Of a stretch of 64,000 nucleotides of DNA, positions 15,345-24,793 are shown piece by piece. Within the stretch, counting starts at the first letter, position 1, and every line of letters begins with the position of its first letter. The translations under genes were made by a program, and so were the position numbers. The DNA comes from an uncultured Lachnospiraceae bacterium (lineage in GTDB: Bacteria; Bacillota; Clostridia; Lachnospirales; Lachnospiraceae). The stretch covers positions 1 through 64,000 of the forward strand of contig CANQMR010000010.1 in the NCBI GenBank assembly GCA_947625015.1. The letters run 5' to 3'. The notes under the pieces were generated by a model. The model made no database searches and had not been told where the DNA came from. It worked only from the letters and a program-made list of their open reading frames with translations.

Positions 15345-15974
15345 TCAATCTCCATTTTGCTCCCCTATAACATAATCTGCTGACTTATTAGGCTGATACT
15401 CACTAAAATACTTGTGTTCGGCAGGAAAGTATCTATTTTGGTACTTATCAACTATTTGCTGTTCGTTACCTATATATGTATCACGTTTTAATACTCTTTC
15501 TAATCTGACGGTTTCAGGAATATCAATATAAACCATAAAATCAAATATTCCCTTCAATTCCTTTCTTTGCAAAAATATCCCTTCAACAATGACTACTGTG
15601 TGCTCTGTTACATCATAAGATTTCTTATAGTAATTATCATTATCTTTATCATATAATTCTATTTCAAGCTGATTTTTTGTAGTGCCATTTTTGATTTTAT
15701 TGATAGTCTCAACAAAGTATTTATATCTCCATTGCAAATCATAATAACATTGCCACTCGGGATATGATGTATTATATCTAACCTCTCGCATGGTAATAAA
15801 ATCATCAATATGCAGTAAAATAATATTGAATTTATAACTCTCAAGTTTTTTGCAGATTTTTTCAGAAATTGTGCTTTTGCCAGCGCCTCCCAATCCATCT
15901 ATGCCCACAACAGTTACTTTATGATTATCTGCAATTCTTATAATTGAGCGGCATACCAAATTTTCATAAGACAT
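15345..15974 (-). CDS. Uridine-kinase-like P-loop kinase
   Basis: A 209-residue cytoplasmic protein with a Walker A at GLGGAGKSTIS (about 27-37), a substrate-proximal LLHIDDFI, and a HTVVIVEGIFLQ strand typical of the uridine kinase/phosphoribulokinase superfamily. Later RLERVLKRDTY forms the usual Arg-rich lid. The natural substrate is uncertain: a nucleoside, pantothenate-like or other small alcohol. It stands alone and its AT-rich composition differs from nearby genes, so it may be acquired. The 250 bp upstream on the 15.1 kb side hold no other gene I can support. Confidence 0.8.
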   Translation of the reverse strand: MSYENLVCRSIIRIADNHKVTVVGIDGLGGAGKSTISEKICKKLESYKFNIILLHIDDFITMREVRYNTSYPEWQCYYDLQWRYKYFVETINKIKNGTTKNQLEIELYDKDNDNYYKKSYDVTEHTVVIVEGIFLQRKELKGIFDFMVYIDIPETVRLERVLKRDTYIGNEQQIVDKYQNRYFPAEHKYFSEYQPNKSADYVIGEQNGD

Positions 15975-16080
15975 GTTATCATACCTCCAAGTATTTTTTA
16001 TAATATATCACAATGCTTTATGTAATTCAGCTTGCGACGATGCCGTTCAAGCCAAACAATTTCCTGACAATGGGAATTAT

Positions 16081-16464
16081 TCATACTGTTATCTCAATTT
16101 GGTTCCCTTCTATCGCAACTATACAGCTCTCGTAATATCCATCCCCCGTTGTTCTAGGACCGCTTATAACTGAAAAACCATCTGCTCTCAACCTGTCCGT
16201 CAATTCATCAACACGCTTTTTGTTACCGACAGAAAAAGCAACATGTGCATAACCGGTACGATTCAATGTTTTCTCAGCATCTACCATTTCTGGCTTTGTC
16301 ATTATTTCCAGTCTTGCTCCATCATCGAAGCTGATGAAAAAAGACCGGAAGTCTGTAGATGTGTTGTGATAGCCATCATTGGAATGACCTCCAAGGTAAG
16401 TGACAAAGAAATCTCTGGCAGCTTCCAAATCTTTCACATATAGCGCAATATGTTCTATTCTCAT
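16081..16464 (-). CDS. VOC-superfamily (glyoxalase-like) protein
   Basis: A 127-residue protein with the paired beta-alpha-beta modules of the vicinal oxygen chelate fold: MRIEHIALYVKDLEAARDFF at the start, and GYAHVAFSVGNKKRVDELTDRL then SCIVAIEGNQIEITV in the second half. His5, the His in AHVAFSV and Glu residues near the end are in the usual metal-ligand positions. Could be a glyoxalase I or dioxygenase-like or resistance-type protein; substrate unknown. Confidence 0.85.
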   Translation of the reverse strand: MRIEHIALYVKDLEAARDFFVTYLGGHSNDGYHNTSTDFRSFFISFDDGARLEIMTKPEMVDAEKTLNRTGYAHVAFSVGNKKRVDELTDRLRADGFSVISGPRTTGDGYYESCIVAIEGNQIEITV

Positions 16465-16503
16465 ATTTTTTCCTCCATAAACACCTATTTGCCTAAATAA
16501 ATT

Positions 16504-17871
16504 CTAATTTTCGTCCCTTCTGCCCACTCGCTTTAAAAAACTCCGGCTCAGAAACAGAGAAAGAAAGAAGGTAATCACAAAGGCTAACGGCTGGGCCTCC
16601 TGAATCCCTGCCATTCCCCTGAGATTCGCCAACAAAAGAAGCACAGGGATAAAGACTACGCCGCTTCTCATAGAAGAAGCCACAATGGCCATTACCCGCT
16701 GTCCCGTACTCTGGAAGCCCATTTCCGTAACCATGGTAAGGGGGACGGCAGTTAATGTAATTAACTGAAGCCTTAACGCCCGCAGGGCAAGGCCTACCAC
16801 CTCCCCATCGTCCCGAAACAGACGGACCACAGGCTCCGCATAGATATAGACCGGTATTACAGTAACGATTAAGAGTACTTCGGAAAGCGCAAAGGTAAAC
16901 CAAAACGCTTTTTTTACGCGTTCATATTTCCCTGCGCCATAATTAAAACTGCTGACCGGCTGGAAGCCCTGACCGATTCCAATAGCAAGGGCCATCATAA
17001 AGAAACTGATCCGGGACACAATGCTCATGGCGGCCACAGCCGCATCTCCGTATACAGCCGCATGGGAATTTAACATAATCGTCGCCACACTATTAAGCGC
17101 CTGGCGCAGCAGGCTGGGAAATCCGGTAGCCGTCACATTGCCCAGGGTTCTAAGCTGCCAGTCCACACAGGAAATTCTGATTTTCGTCTGGGTTCTGCCG
17201 GACAAAAACATATATAGCAGAATCAAAAAGCTGATAAGCTGGGAAACCGCAGTGGATATTCCCGCCCCTTCCACACCTAAATGCAGTCCGAAGATTAAGA
17301 GGGCGTCCCCCGCAATATTCAGCACGCCGCCTGTCATCAGCCCCAACATACCGAGTTTTGCTCGCCCCTCGTACCGCAGCAGGTTATTCATCGTCAGGCT
17401 GGCGGACATAAAGGGCGCCGCCAATATAATCCAGAAAATATAGGTTTTGGCATAGGGTGCAATCGTCTCCGTACTGCCTAACGCATACACCAGCGGATTC
17501 AGAAAAATCAAGCTGAATACGCCAATCAGCGCCCCCAAAATCAGCGACATGAAAAATCCGGTGGACGTATACCGGGTAGCTCTTTTCTCATCTTTATGCC
17601 CCAGACTGCGGGACATCACGCTGCCCGCTCCCTGTCCGCACATAAAAGCCACCGCCTGCAAAATGGACATAAAGCCAAAGACCACGCCTACCGCGCCGCT
17701 GGCGCTGTTGCCGAGCGTTCCCACAAAAGCCGTATCCACCAGGTTATATATGTTGGTAATCAGCATACTGAGCACCGTAGGCACTGCCAGCGTTGCCACT
17801 AACTTCTCCACCGGCGTTTCCGTCATTTTTATATACTGTCTGTTCTGAATCTCAATTTCTGTCTCCGTCAT
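16504..17871 (-). CDS. MATE-family multidrug/metabolite exporter
   Basis: A polytopic protein of about 455 residues with twelve predicted helices, typical of the DinF/NorM-like MATE family in Firmicutes. The start PVEKLVATLAVPTVLSMLI and the repeated half near GNVTATGFPSLLRQALNS are family signatures. It exports cationic compounds or metabolites in exchange for Na+ or H+. I start at MTETEIEIQ (17871), preceded by GGGAGTGAGAG, rather than the upstream ATG at 17925. It is encoded on the same strand as the hybrid kinase but 85 bp away; a link is not shown. Confidence 0.93.
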   Translation of the reverse strand: MTETEIEIQNRQYIKMTETPVEKLVATLAVPTVLSMLITNIYNLVDTAFVGTLGNSASGAVGVVFGFMSILQAVAFMCGQGAGSVMSRSLGHKDEKRATRYTSTGFFMSLILGALIGVFSLIFLNPLVYALGSTETIAPYAKTYIFWIILAAPFMSASLTMNNLLRYEGRAKLGMLGLMTGGVLNIAGDALLIFGLHLGVEGAGISTAVSQLISFLILLYMFLSGRTQTKIRISCVDWQLRTLGNVTATGFPSLLRQALNSVATIMLNSHAAVYGDAAVAAMSIVSRISFFMMALAIGIGQGFQPVSSFNYGAGKYERVKKAFWFTFALSEVLLIVTVIPVYIYAEPVVRLFRDDGEVVGLALRALRLQLITLTAVPLTMVTEMGFQSTGQRVMAIVASSMRSGVVFIPVLLLLANLRGMAGIQEAQPLAFVITFFLSLFLSRSFLKRVGRRDEN

Positions 17872-17956
17872 ACTCTCACTCCCATAACGCTTGTTACGCA
17901 CCTGCCATAATAATGTATTTTCCACATAGAAAAATGTGCAAACCAGTCAGAACTGC

Positions 17957-20179
17957 CTATTCGTCATGGTTTAGTATTTCGTTCATGGCTGCAAGCACTG
18001 CTGAAATCTCAAGAGGCTTGGAAAGGTGCGCATTCATGCCCGCCTGCCGGCTCTTTTCCTCGTCCTCGGCAAATGCATTGGCGGTCATTGCACAAATGTA
18101 GACGCGCGCAGCATCGGGGCGTTCCATTGCCCGTATCCTTCTGGTGGCTTCAAAACCGTCCATGCGCGGCATCTGGATATCCATAAGGATAAGGTCATAG
18201 TAGCCTGTTTTGCTCTTCGCAAACAGGTCAACCGCCTTCTCTCCGTCCTCCGCCTGGTCAATCACTGCGCCCGTAACCGTTCCAATCAGCTCAACGGCAA
18301 TTTCCCGGTTCATCTCGTTATCCTCGGCAAGCAAAATATGTTTGCCGTCAAAATTGTAGGTTTTATTTTCCACGCTTCTTTTATCTGTGGATTTGTCTGT
18401 TTTCCAGTCAATCATGCGGTCATTTTCGGTAACGGTGAAGGGCAGCTCCACCTCAAATTCGGAACCTTTTCCATATTCGCTGCGCACTGTGACATGGCCG
18501 CCCATAAGCTCGGAAAATCTGCGGACAATGGACAGGCCAAGACCGGTTCCGCCAAATTTATGCGTGATCTCGGCAGTTTCCTGCTCAAATGCCTCAAATA
18601 TCTTTTCCAGGTTTTCCTCTTTTATCCCCATTCCTGTATCTTTGACTGAAAAACGCAGCCAGATAAGTTCTTCCTCATGCTTCACTTCACTGACGCCTAA
18701 GACAATCTCACCGCCCTTCGGCGTGAATTTAAAGGCGTTAGAGAGAAGATTGGTGAGTATCTGATTGAGGCGCAGGGAGTCTCCCTCGATAAATTCATTC
18801 ACGCTGCCGGACAGGGAAATTTTGAAGTCGATTTCCTTTTCTTCCGCCTGTATACTGTAAATATTTTCGATATTTTCAAGAAAGAGCTGCAGGTCAAAAA
18901 GCTCGTTCTTAAGCTGTATCTTTCCGCTCTCAATCTTTGACATATCCAATACATCATTGATAAGCGACATCAGGTGCTTTGATGACAACGACACCTTTCT
19001 CAGGCAATCGTCTATCTTTTCGGGATTGCCCATATTCCGGCGGGCGATTTCCGTCATGCCGATAATGCCATTCATCGGCGTGCGTATTTCGTGGCTCATG
19101 CGGCTTAAAAACTCACTTTTTGCAAGGCTTGCCTGTTCTGCCGCCTGCTGCGCCTTTTCAGCCGATTCCCGGGCCTCCTCAAGCTGTTTGGAGTGGGCCC
19201 TTAAATTCATCAGATAGATGATAAAAATGGTCAGTATCAACAACATCACAGAAGCCATCATGGTAATTGCATTTCGGTTAAGGCGGCTGCTCAGCTCCTC
19301 AGTCATTTCATCAACAACCGCATAGGGCACTTCCATGAGCATATACCAATCTGTGTCCTCGATAGGCGCATAATACATACACATGTGGGTCTCAGCGGCC
19401 TTGAATACCACCATGCCGGCATTGCCCTTTTTCAAGTCGTCCTCTACCTGTTCCACAGAGAACCCATCATCAAATTCTGCATATTGTTTGAATTTGGAAA
19501 TGATATTGCTTCCTTGGGGAAGATCGGAAAAGAAAGTGTTATACACAATAAAACTGCCGTCTCTGGTAACAATGCTCGCATTGGTCTGTCCGTCCTCACT
19601 GCGCAAAAACAAATGCCGTCCAATGGAATCCGCCGTAAACCCTGCAATAACTGCAATGATATCCGTCCCATCAAAATGAATCGGCGATACCTGTGTACCG
19701 AGAACAATCATATTGTTATCTAAGAATGTTTCATTATAGGAAATCAGTTTGTCCTCACCGTTGAGCAGCTCCGCAAGAAAGCTGAGCTTAGAGGCCGCAG
19801 GGCGTTTCCCGTCCCTGCTGTAATAAAAGCCGTTCTCGTCGATAAACGCCATAAACTCAAAGTCATTATTCTGCTCGGCATTGGTTATGAACCTTTTCAT
19901 CGCATCCAGATTTTTCATATCCTCGTCATTGACGCTTTCCGCCACAGCTTTCAGCCCGCTGTATCTCATGGAAAGCCCCGATTTGAAGTTAGCCTGCGTC
20001 AAATTTGTCATCTCACGCAGGTACATGGTGTTCATATTTTTAGTAAAACCGGCTGTTGTCGCTGATGCGGCAACAATCAGCCAGCCCACCAGCAGGCACA
20101 CAAACGCACTTGCCAGAATTAATACGGCGTAAAACCGCCTGTGTGAAATCTTTTTGCCATAACCCTCACTCATTTTCAT
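17957..20179 (-). CDS. Hybrid sensor histidine kinase with Cache-type sensor
   Basis: A 740-residue membrane protein: TM1 at about 15-37, a large extracellular region (about 40-300) of double-Cache style, TM2 at about 305-325, a coiled-coil linker, HisKA with acceptor His in SRMSHEIRTPMNG, HATPase boxes (NLLSNAFKFT, GTGLGLSIVRRF) and a C-terminal receiver with its Asp in LILMDIQMPRMDG. All catalytic residues are present. Its start overlaps the end of the solute-binding lipoprotein gene by 14 bp, so the binding protein probably delivers its ligand to the Cache domain. No HPt or separate output regulator is encoded nearby. Confidence 0.93.
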   Translation of the reverse strand: MKMSEGYGKKISHRRFYAVLILASAFVCLLVGWLIVAASATTAGFTKNMNTMYLREMTNLTQANFKSGLSMRYSGLKAVAESVNDEDMKNLDAMKRFITNAEQNNDFEFMAFIDENGFYYSRDGKRPAASKLSFLAELLNGEDKLISYNETFLDNNMIVLGTQVSPIHFDGTDIIAVIAGFTADSIGRHLFLRSEDGQTNASIVTRDGSFIVYNTFFSDLPQGSNIISKFKQYAEFDDGFSVEQVEDDLKKGNAGMVVFKAAETHMCMYYAPIEDTDWYMLMEVPYAVVDEMTEELSSRLNRNAITMMASVMLLILTIFIIYLMNLRAHSKQLEEARESAEKAQQAAEQASLAKSEFLSRMSHEIRTPMNGIIGMTEIARRNMGNPEKIDDCLRKVSLSSKHLMSLINDVLDMSKIESGKIQLKNELFDLQLFLENIENIYSIQAEEKEIDFKISLSGSVNEFIEGDSLRLNQILTNLLSNAFKFTPKGGEIVLGVSEVKHEEELIWLRFSVKDTGMGIKEENLEKIFEAFEQETAEITHKFGGTGLGLSIVRRFSELMGGHVTVRSEYGKGSEFEVELPFTVTENDRMIDWKTDKSTDKRSVENKTYNFDGKHILLAEDNEMNREIAVELIGTVTGAVIDQAEDGEKAVDLFAKSKTGYYDLILMDIQMPRMDGFEATRRIRAMERPDAARVYICAMTANAFAEDEEKSRQAGMNAHLSKPLEISAVLAAMNEILNHDE

Positions 20180-22091
20180 TCACCGATGTGATCCTTCCTT
20201 CAATCTGCGATGCTATTTCTTCATCGTTATGACTGATGATATATTCTTTCAGTATGCTTTGAAAAGTATATTCTGTCTCACGAACGAGCTTCACATTTTC
20301 GGCTTTTGGAACATCATCACTGTAGACATTGAGCATGGTGTAGCCGTCGCCGTTGTTGTCGGAATATCCTGCGTTGCCCGCCATATAATCCGTTACGGCA
20401 ATCGTATATACCGCATTATCATCAAGCGGCGAGCCGTCCGGAAGCGTGACATCCAAAAGCTGCGCCGGCGAGTCGTCGGTGGGCGCAGAAAAGGAATATT
20501 TAAGCCCCGAAACATTGAGAAATCTTCCTCCTGGTATCTCTACATCGCGTATCATGGTTGTCAAGCTGTTTGAAAGCATACTCTTTATGACTTCCGCATT
20601 CACTTCAAGAACGATGATATGATTCTCATAAGGGCAGACATACTCCAGATCATAGCTGTAAATATCGCCTTCGTACAGACTTCCTCTGATACCGCCTCCA
20701 TTTACCACAGCGATATCCACATCGATTATTTCCCTGACTGCATCAGCGATCAGGTTGCCAATCTCCGTCTCTTGTGTACGCACATTATAGTTTTCAACAA
20801 TCATATCATGGTCGATTGTCCCAATCAGCGTGGCGGTTTGGTCGCCGCCGTTTTGCATGTATTCATCTACCTCGGCAATCGCAGAGTCCATATCCTTCTG
20901 TCCGCAAAGTACGGCGTTGCACCGGTCGCCAAAGTAGCGCATAAAATCATTGGACATGGAAATATTGTAGTTATAACCTGCATCTATACAGTCTTTTATT
21001 CCGTCGGGAACAATATCCATACTGGGCGCATAGTCCACAAGATAGGAATAAGCCGCCCCATTATCCATCATAAAGGCGTCCTGCCCTTCCGGAGTAGACA
21101 AAAGGCCAAGTATTTTCCGGCAGGCGTCCAGCCGGTCTTCATTGCCCTCTTCCGTAAGCGCCTTGTTGATGCCAAGAAACGCCGTCGGCGTAGAAACCGT
21201 CCATGCGGGGTTTCCCTCGCTGCTGAGCATCGGCAGCATATCAAATTCATAACTGCTGTTCTTCCGGATCTCATCCAACATATTAACACTATCAAACGCC
21301 ATCAGCATTTTCCCGCTGCTCATTTTCTCAAAGATAGGCGCAGCGTTGGAAACAGGGGAGAACGGAAGCGGATCCATATATCCCTTATCTATCATTTCTA
21401 ACGGCAAATCAAGACATGTATCAAAGGACTCCGCAAAAGAGCCTTTGCCGCTTTTCAGCTCGTCCAGCCATTGGATGCCCTCGGAAAGTCCGAAGAAATC
21501 CGGAATCTTTGTTACGATAGCAAAAGTCGCCGTAACGGCAGGCGTACCGTCTACAGCAAAAACAGTACCGTTTTCGTCGATACCAATATGATCCGCTTTC
21601 GCTTTTTCAAGCACTGCTAACAGTTCGTCCTGTGTTGTGGGAACAGACAAGCCGTTTTCCCGCAGAAGCGTAGCATTATAGATATACCCGTAATACTGCG
21701 CCGGCAGCGGAATAAACAGATTTTTCCCATCTTTGGCAGTCTTTCGCATAATGCCGGACTGGTATGCCGCAATATATTCATCTGCGCTCAAGTCCACAAG
21801 ATAATTCAACACATCGCCTGTTGCAAGAGTGGAGGCAACAATATCGGTTCCATGCCCGTTGCGCAGACGGCGTTCCGTTTCGCCATCAATCGTCCCCAAC
21901 GCGTTCCTTTCAATCTGAAGATCGATATCCGGATATGTAGTTTCCACAAGTTGTTCCACATTGGGCAAATCGCTGGTATATAGCATGGTAACGACTGTCT
22001 TATCTCCCTTTGGCTTCCCGTTTTGGGACGAGGAACAGCCGCTAAGGCAGAGTACGGCTATAACCAGAAAAATTGTTTTTCTAATATTCAT
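20166..22091 (-). CDS. Solute-binding lipoprotein fused to 5'-nucleotidase C-terminal domain
   Basis: A 641-residue lipoprotein from the ATG at 22091 with a clear lipobox (CLSGC). Residues about 30-400 look like an ABC-type sugar solute-binding domain (for example YYGYIYNATLLRENGLSVP). Residues about 415-620 match the C-terminal domain of 5'-nucleotidases (TEIGNLIADAVREI, VVNGGGIRGSL, TIAVTDYMAGNAGY), which binds the nucleoside part of the substrate. The metallophosphatase domain that normally precedes it is absent, so hydrolysis is not expected. There is no permease nearby. The gene is coupled to a hybrid kinase, so a sensory role is more likely than transport. Confidence 0.88.
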   Translation of the reverse strand: MNIRKTIFLVIAVLCLSGCSSSQNGKPKGDKTVVTMLYTSDLPNVEQLVETTYPDIDLQIERNALGTIDGETERRLRNGHGTDIVASTLATGDVLNYLVDLSADEYIAAYQSGIMRKTAKDGKNLFIPLPAQYYGYIYNATLLRENGLSVPTTQDELLAVLEKAKADHIGIDENGTVFAVDGTPAVTATFAIVTKIPDFFGLSEGIQWLDELKSGKGSFAESFDTCLDLPLEMIDKGYMDPLPFSPVSNAAPIFEKMSSGKMLMAFDSVNMLDEIRKNSSYEFDMLPMLSSEGNPAWTVSTPTAFLGINKALTEEGNEDRLDACRKILGLLSTPEGQDAFMMDNGAAYSYLVDYAPSMDIVPDGIKDCIDAGYNYNISMSNDFMRYFGDRCNAVLCGQKDMDSAIAEVDEYMQNGGDQTATLIGTIDHDMIVENYNVRTQETEIGNLIADAVREIIDVDIAVVNGGGIRGSLYEGDIYSYDLEYVCPYENHIIVLEVNAEVIKSMLSNSLTTMIRDVEIPGGRFLNVSGLKYSFSAPTDDSPAQLLDVTLPDGSPLDDNAVYTIAVTDYMAGNAGYSDNNGDGYTMLNVYSDDVPKAENVKLVRETEYTFQSILKEYIISHNDEEIASQIEGRITSVNENE

Positions 22092-22223
22092 CACTATCAC
22101 CATTCTCTTAAGTATAATATAATGGTAACCTTTAAGGGGAATGGTGTCAAGATTTTTTGCAAGTCGGGATAGTGTAAATTTACTGTAGAATTTAAATAAA
22201 CAGAATGACACATGTATTGTAAT

Positions 22224-22356
22224 CTTGCCTTTACACTATCATAAAAAGTCTATACAGGGTAATCCAACTGCATTTGATTCCCTTATGGAGTGTTTTTGCA
22301 GAATAGGCAGAGAAAAATGATTTTTCCACAACTTCCAACCACACAAAAGGGGATTC
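22224..22356. repeat. Left copy of an island-flanking direct repeat
   Basis: About 133 bp resembling 27022-27156 in the same orientation, roughly three quarters identical by eye. Shared blocks include CATTTGATTCCC, CATAAAAAG and CCACAAC(T)TCCAACCA. It lacks the second arm of the tuf terminator that follows the other copy. Confidence 0.75.
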
Positions 22357-22370
22357 AAAATTTTCTTTCT

Positions 22371-23198
22371 CTAGCAATTCGGGTTAAGTATACCTGTATA
22401 GTAATTAAGTAAATCTAAGAGCCTTTCTCTCCAGTTATGTGCATCTATTTCAAACTCATCACATACTATAGATAATACAAACAAAAACGATTGTGTAGCT
22501 AATAGCAAAGGAGCCTCATGACCGTTTTGGTGCTGCCGATTGTCAATCCCTACAAATTCTGGTTCGTTGCCCAGTCTGAGCATATTACCTGCGGAACTTA
22601 CATGAAGTGCCATACAAGCCCTTTTATATATTAAGTGATTCATCGCAACATGTTTCTTATATGCAACATCAGGCTGCGAAGAAATAACCTCATCTACCAC
22701 TTCCTTGAACGATTTTTTACCTGCCCACCAATAATCTTGTTTACCAGTATGATGCGCGGCTGTTCGCAATTTTGCTATGTCTTGCTCTATTCTATTTTTT
22801 TCTTCCAAATCCATCTGAACAAATTCTGCCGCATATTTAAGAATTTTGTTGCGCTGAATTTCATAATCAAGCCAGAAATCATCCACATATTCTTGAAAAT
22901 CTTCATCCTTTTTATGTATTTCAAAAAAAGATGACAAAATGAACTGCTCGTAAAGATTCCTAGCGAGGGACAGTGCCCCATCCGGATAGCCACATTGTAT
23001 GAGGCACATAATCTCTTTCATTGTTACTATGGATTTTCCTGTCATAAAGAAAAGAATATTTCGATAATCATGTGCATATTTAACCCCTGCCTCACTTATT
23101 TTTTTATATAAACAATCATCAAACTCATCGACAACATTTACTAGATCAATAAGTCTCCACTTCTTTATATGTTCACTATTTTGACTGTTAATTTCCAT
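22371..23198 (-). CDS. DUF5677-like protein
   Basis: A mainly helical soluble protein of 275 residues that resembles the DUF5677 group: HDYRNILFFMTGKSIVTMKE, then GALSLARNLYEQFILSSFF and a late ACMALHVSSAGN. Its function is unknown; members often lie in defence or mobile regions. I start at MEINSQNSEH (23198), preceded by AGAGAAAG; the open frame reaches 23378 without a better ribosome site. It begins the accessory island between the two long direct repeats and is more AT-rich than the flanking genes. Confidence 0.7.
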   Translation of the reverse strand: MEINSQNSEHIKKWRLIDLVNVVDEFDDCLYKKISEAGVKYAHDYRNILFFMTGKSIVTMKEIMCLIQCGYPDGALSLARNLYEQFILSSFFEIHKKDEDFQEYVDDFWLDYEIQRNKILKYAAEFVQMDLEEKNRIEQDIAKLRTAAHHTGKQDYWWAGKKSFKEVVDEVISSQPDVAYKKHVAMNHLIYKRACMALHVSSAGNMLRLGNEPEFVGIDNRQHQNGHEAPLLLATQSFLFVLSIVCDEFEIDAHNWRERLLDLLNYYTGILNPNC

Positions 23199-23286
23199 AT
23201 TCTTTCTCTCTTTTAATATACTGCTTATATCAATCATTTCTTTGATTAAAATTGAAAAATCAAAGAAATGACTTGTTGCTGAACAA

Positions 23287-23903
23287 CTACCCACATATTC
23301 TATATACCCTATTTCTATTCGCACCAATTGGCTCAACTTCTGGCATATCACTAAGTAATACTCTTGTCCGTACAACACTTAATCCGATATATTCGGCTAT
23401 ATCGCTTGCTTTTGATTCCCATTTTGTTCAAGAAAATCTCTTATTTTTTCTATATTCTTCTGTGTTTTACCGCTTGTTTTTTATTGCTTGTTTTTTTCGC
23501 CATTTTTTTTCACCACTTTTTTTACAAAAGAAAGCGTCAATACCGTCCTATCCGGATTAAACCTTTCCTCAATGATCGGCTCCTCCCAACCCTCATCTGC
23601 CCAGACATTAAAGATATTCGGAACACCGTTTCCAGCACGTTCCCCAATATTGATAAGATTAAACATCTTCATAAGCACTTTGTTTCTCGGATCGGACTCG
23701 CCACCGAGGCGCATCTGTTTCGTGCCGGTTCTCACATAACCGGGATTTGCCAAGATTAGCTTGTCTGCTTCTTTTCTAATCACAACACATCGCAAGCCAT
23801 GATAATCCGCATTAATCAGACAATTTGCCAAAGTTTCTCGGAGAGCCTTGTGTACCGGCGTATCATCTACCCGTTCGCCTCCAGACAGTTTAAACGGTAG
23901 CGT
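23287..23903 (-). pseudogene. Broken paralogue of the AlbA_2-type ATP-binding regulator
   Basis: A remnant aligning closely with the second half of the intact gene at 25035-26534. It begins without a start codon inside KLSGGERVDDTPVHKALRE, runs through GYVRTGTKQMRLGGESDPRN, and stops at TAA (23481) just after the VKKVVKKNGEKNKQ tract. Beyond that stop, KTQKNIEKIRDFLEQNGNQ and, after a frameshift, KASDIAEYIGLSVVRTR can still be read down to TAG at 23287. These correspond to the C-terminal winged helix of the intact copy. So the gene has lost its N-terminal half, gained a stop and shifted frame. Confidence 0.85.
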
Positions 23904-23991
23904 TTTCTTTTAAGTCATTTATATGGTAATTGGACAAACATTCATAAAGTCTTTATGTAACGATAATTTTAGTACCTGTTTTAAATTCAGT

Positions 23992-24168
23992 CTAGTTATC
24001 CTTTTTGTCATCTTTTTTATATATATTATATAAATAATCTATTAAAACCTGGCATATTAAAACCACAACGATAATAAGAGCGAATTTATATAAAACTGGA
24101 ATTTTAGTAGTAAATGCAATAATAATTCCTATTATGACACTAATTAAATATCTTATATACTGTTTCAT
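23992..24168 (-). CDS. Small membrane protein
   Basis: 58 residues, MKQYIRYLISVII onward, with two closely spaced hydrophobic segments and a charged tail (YKKDDKKDN). The start is fixed by AAGGAGG six bases upstream; that site overlaps the end of a short open frame (24180-24287) coding a hydrophobic peptide. Small immunity proteins of bacteriocins can look like this, but nothing else supports it. Confidence 0.55.
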   Translation of the reverse strand: MKQYIRYLISVIIGIIIAFTTKIPVLYKFALIIVVVLICQVLIDYLYNIYKKDDKKDN

Positions 24169-24179
24169 ATTACTCCTCC

Positions 24180-24287
24180 TTAACATCCTATATTAACAAC
24201 AATTATGCCAACTGTTGTCCCAGCTGCCACAGTTACACATGTTAATGCTACAGGGGTATTCCAAATCCATGAAATGGCGTTTGAAAT
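24180..24287 (-). other. Possible degenerate bacteriocin-like peptide frame
   Basis: A 35-codon open frame without a start codon, closed upstream by TAG (24288-24290) and another stop before it. It reads ISNAISWIWNTPV, then ALTCVTVAAGTTVGIIVV, then NIGC. The Thr/Cys/Gly/Val-rich hydrophobic makeup recalls lantibiotic or membrane-active peptide cores. Its stop lies within the ribosome site of the next small membrane protein gene. No maturation enzyme is nearby. It could equally be noise. Confidence 0.25.
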
Positions 24288-24393
24288 CTAATGAATTTAT
24301 ACTGATTGAGAGAGTACCAATCAAAAACATAGAATAACAAAATATCCGCTTAAATTCTTATATCCTTTATCAACTTATTTTTATTATCGAGGT

Positions 24394-24663
24394 TCATTCA
24401 TGTTTATCATGGATATTTATTTCACTTATTTTTTTAGATACCCAAAACATACTTCTACATGTAATAATAATTGCCCAAACTACATAGATTATAGCGAGAG
24501 AAGTAAACATCTCAGATTCTAAGCCCGCTTTCAAACAAAAAAATACTATTCCAAATACCATAATAGCCGTTACCATTATTGGCAACAGCCAAGATATCAC
24601 TATCCAAACAATAACTTTTTTATTTTTTTCTTTTTTCATTTTTTCGTTTAAATAATTATTCAT
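24394..24663 (-). CDS. Small two-helix membrane protein
   Basis: 89 residues: a charged N-terminus (MNNYLNEKMKKEKNKK), two hydrophobic segments at about 18-42 and 52-72, and a polar tail. GAGGAG sits 7-8 bases before the ATG. No family recognised. Part of the AT-rich island; perhaps an immunity-type or phage-derived protein. Confidence 0.6.
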   Translation of the reverse strand: MNNYLNEKMKKEKNKKVIVWIVISWLLPIMVTAIMVFGIVFFCLKAGLESEMFTSLAIIYVVWAIIITCRSMFWVSKKISEINIHDKHE

Positions 24664-24793
24664 TACGTATCTCCTCGATTTAGAGTTAATATATCAATAA
24701 CCTATTGTCCTATTCTTTCTGATTCTTTAGCTATTAAGTATTCCATTACACATTTTCCGCAAAACATCAAGTCATTTAAATATATTATATTTG

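Noticed and set aside
18026-18649. 207-residue plus-strand frame opposite the hybrid kinase
   Set aside because: It lies wholly antisense to well-conserved kinase and receiver domains and shows no domain of its own.
20619-21401. 260-residue plus-strand frame opposite the binding lipoprotein
   Set aside because: Antisense to conserved 5'-nucleotidase C-terminal and binding-domain motifs; no ribosome site or domain seen.
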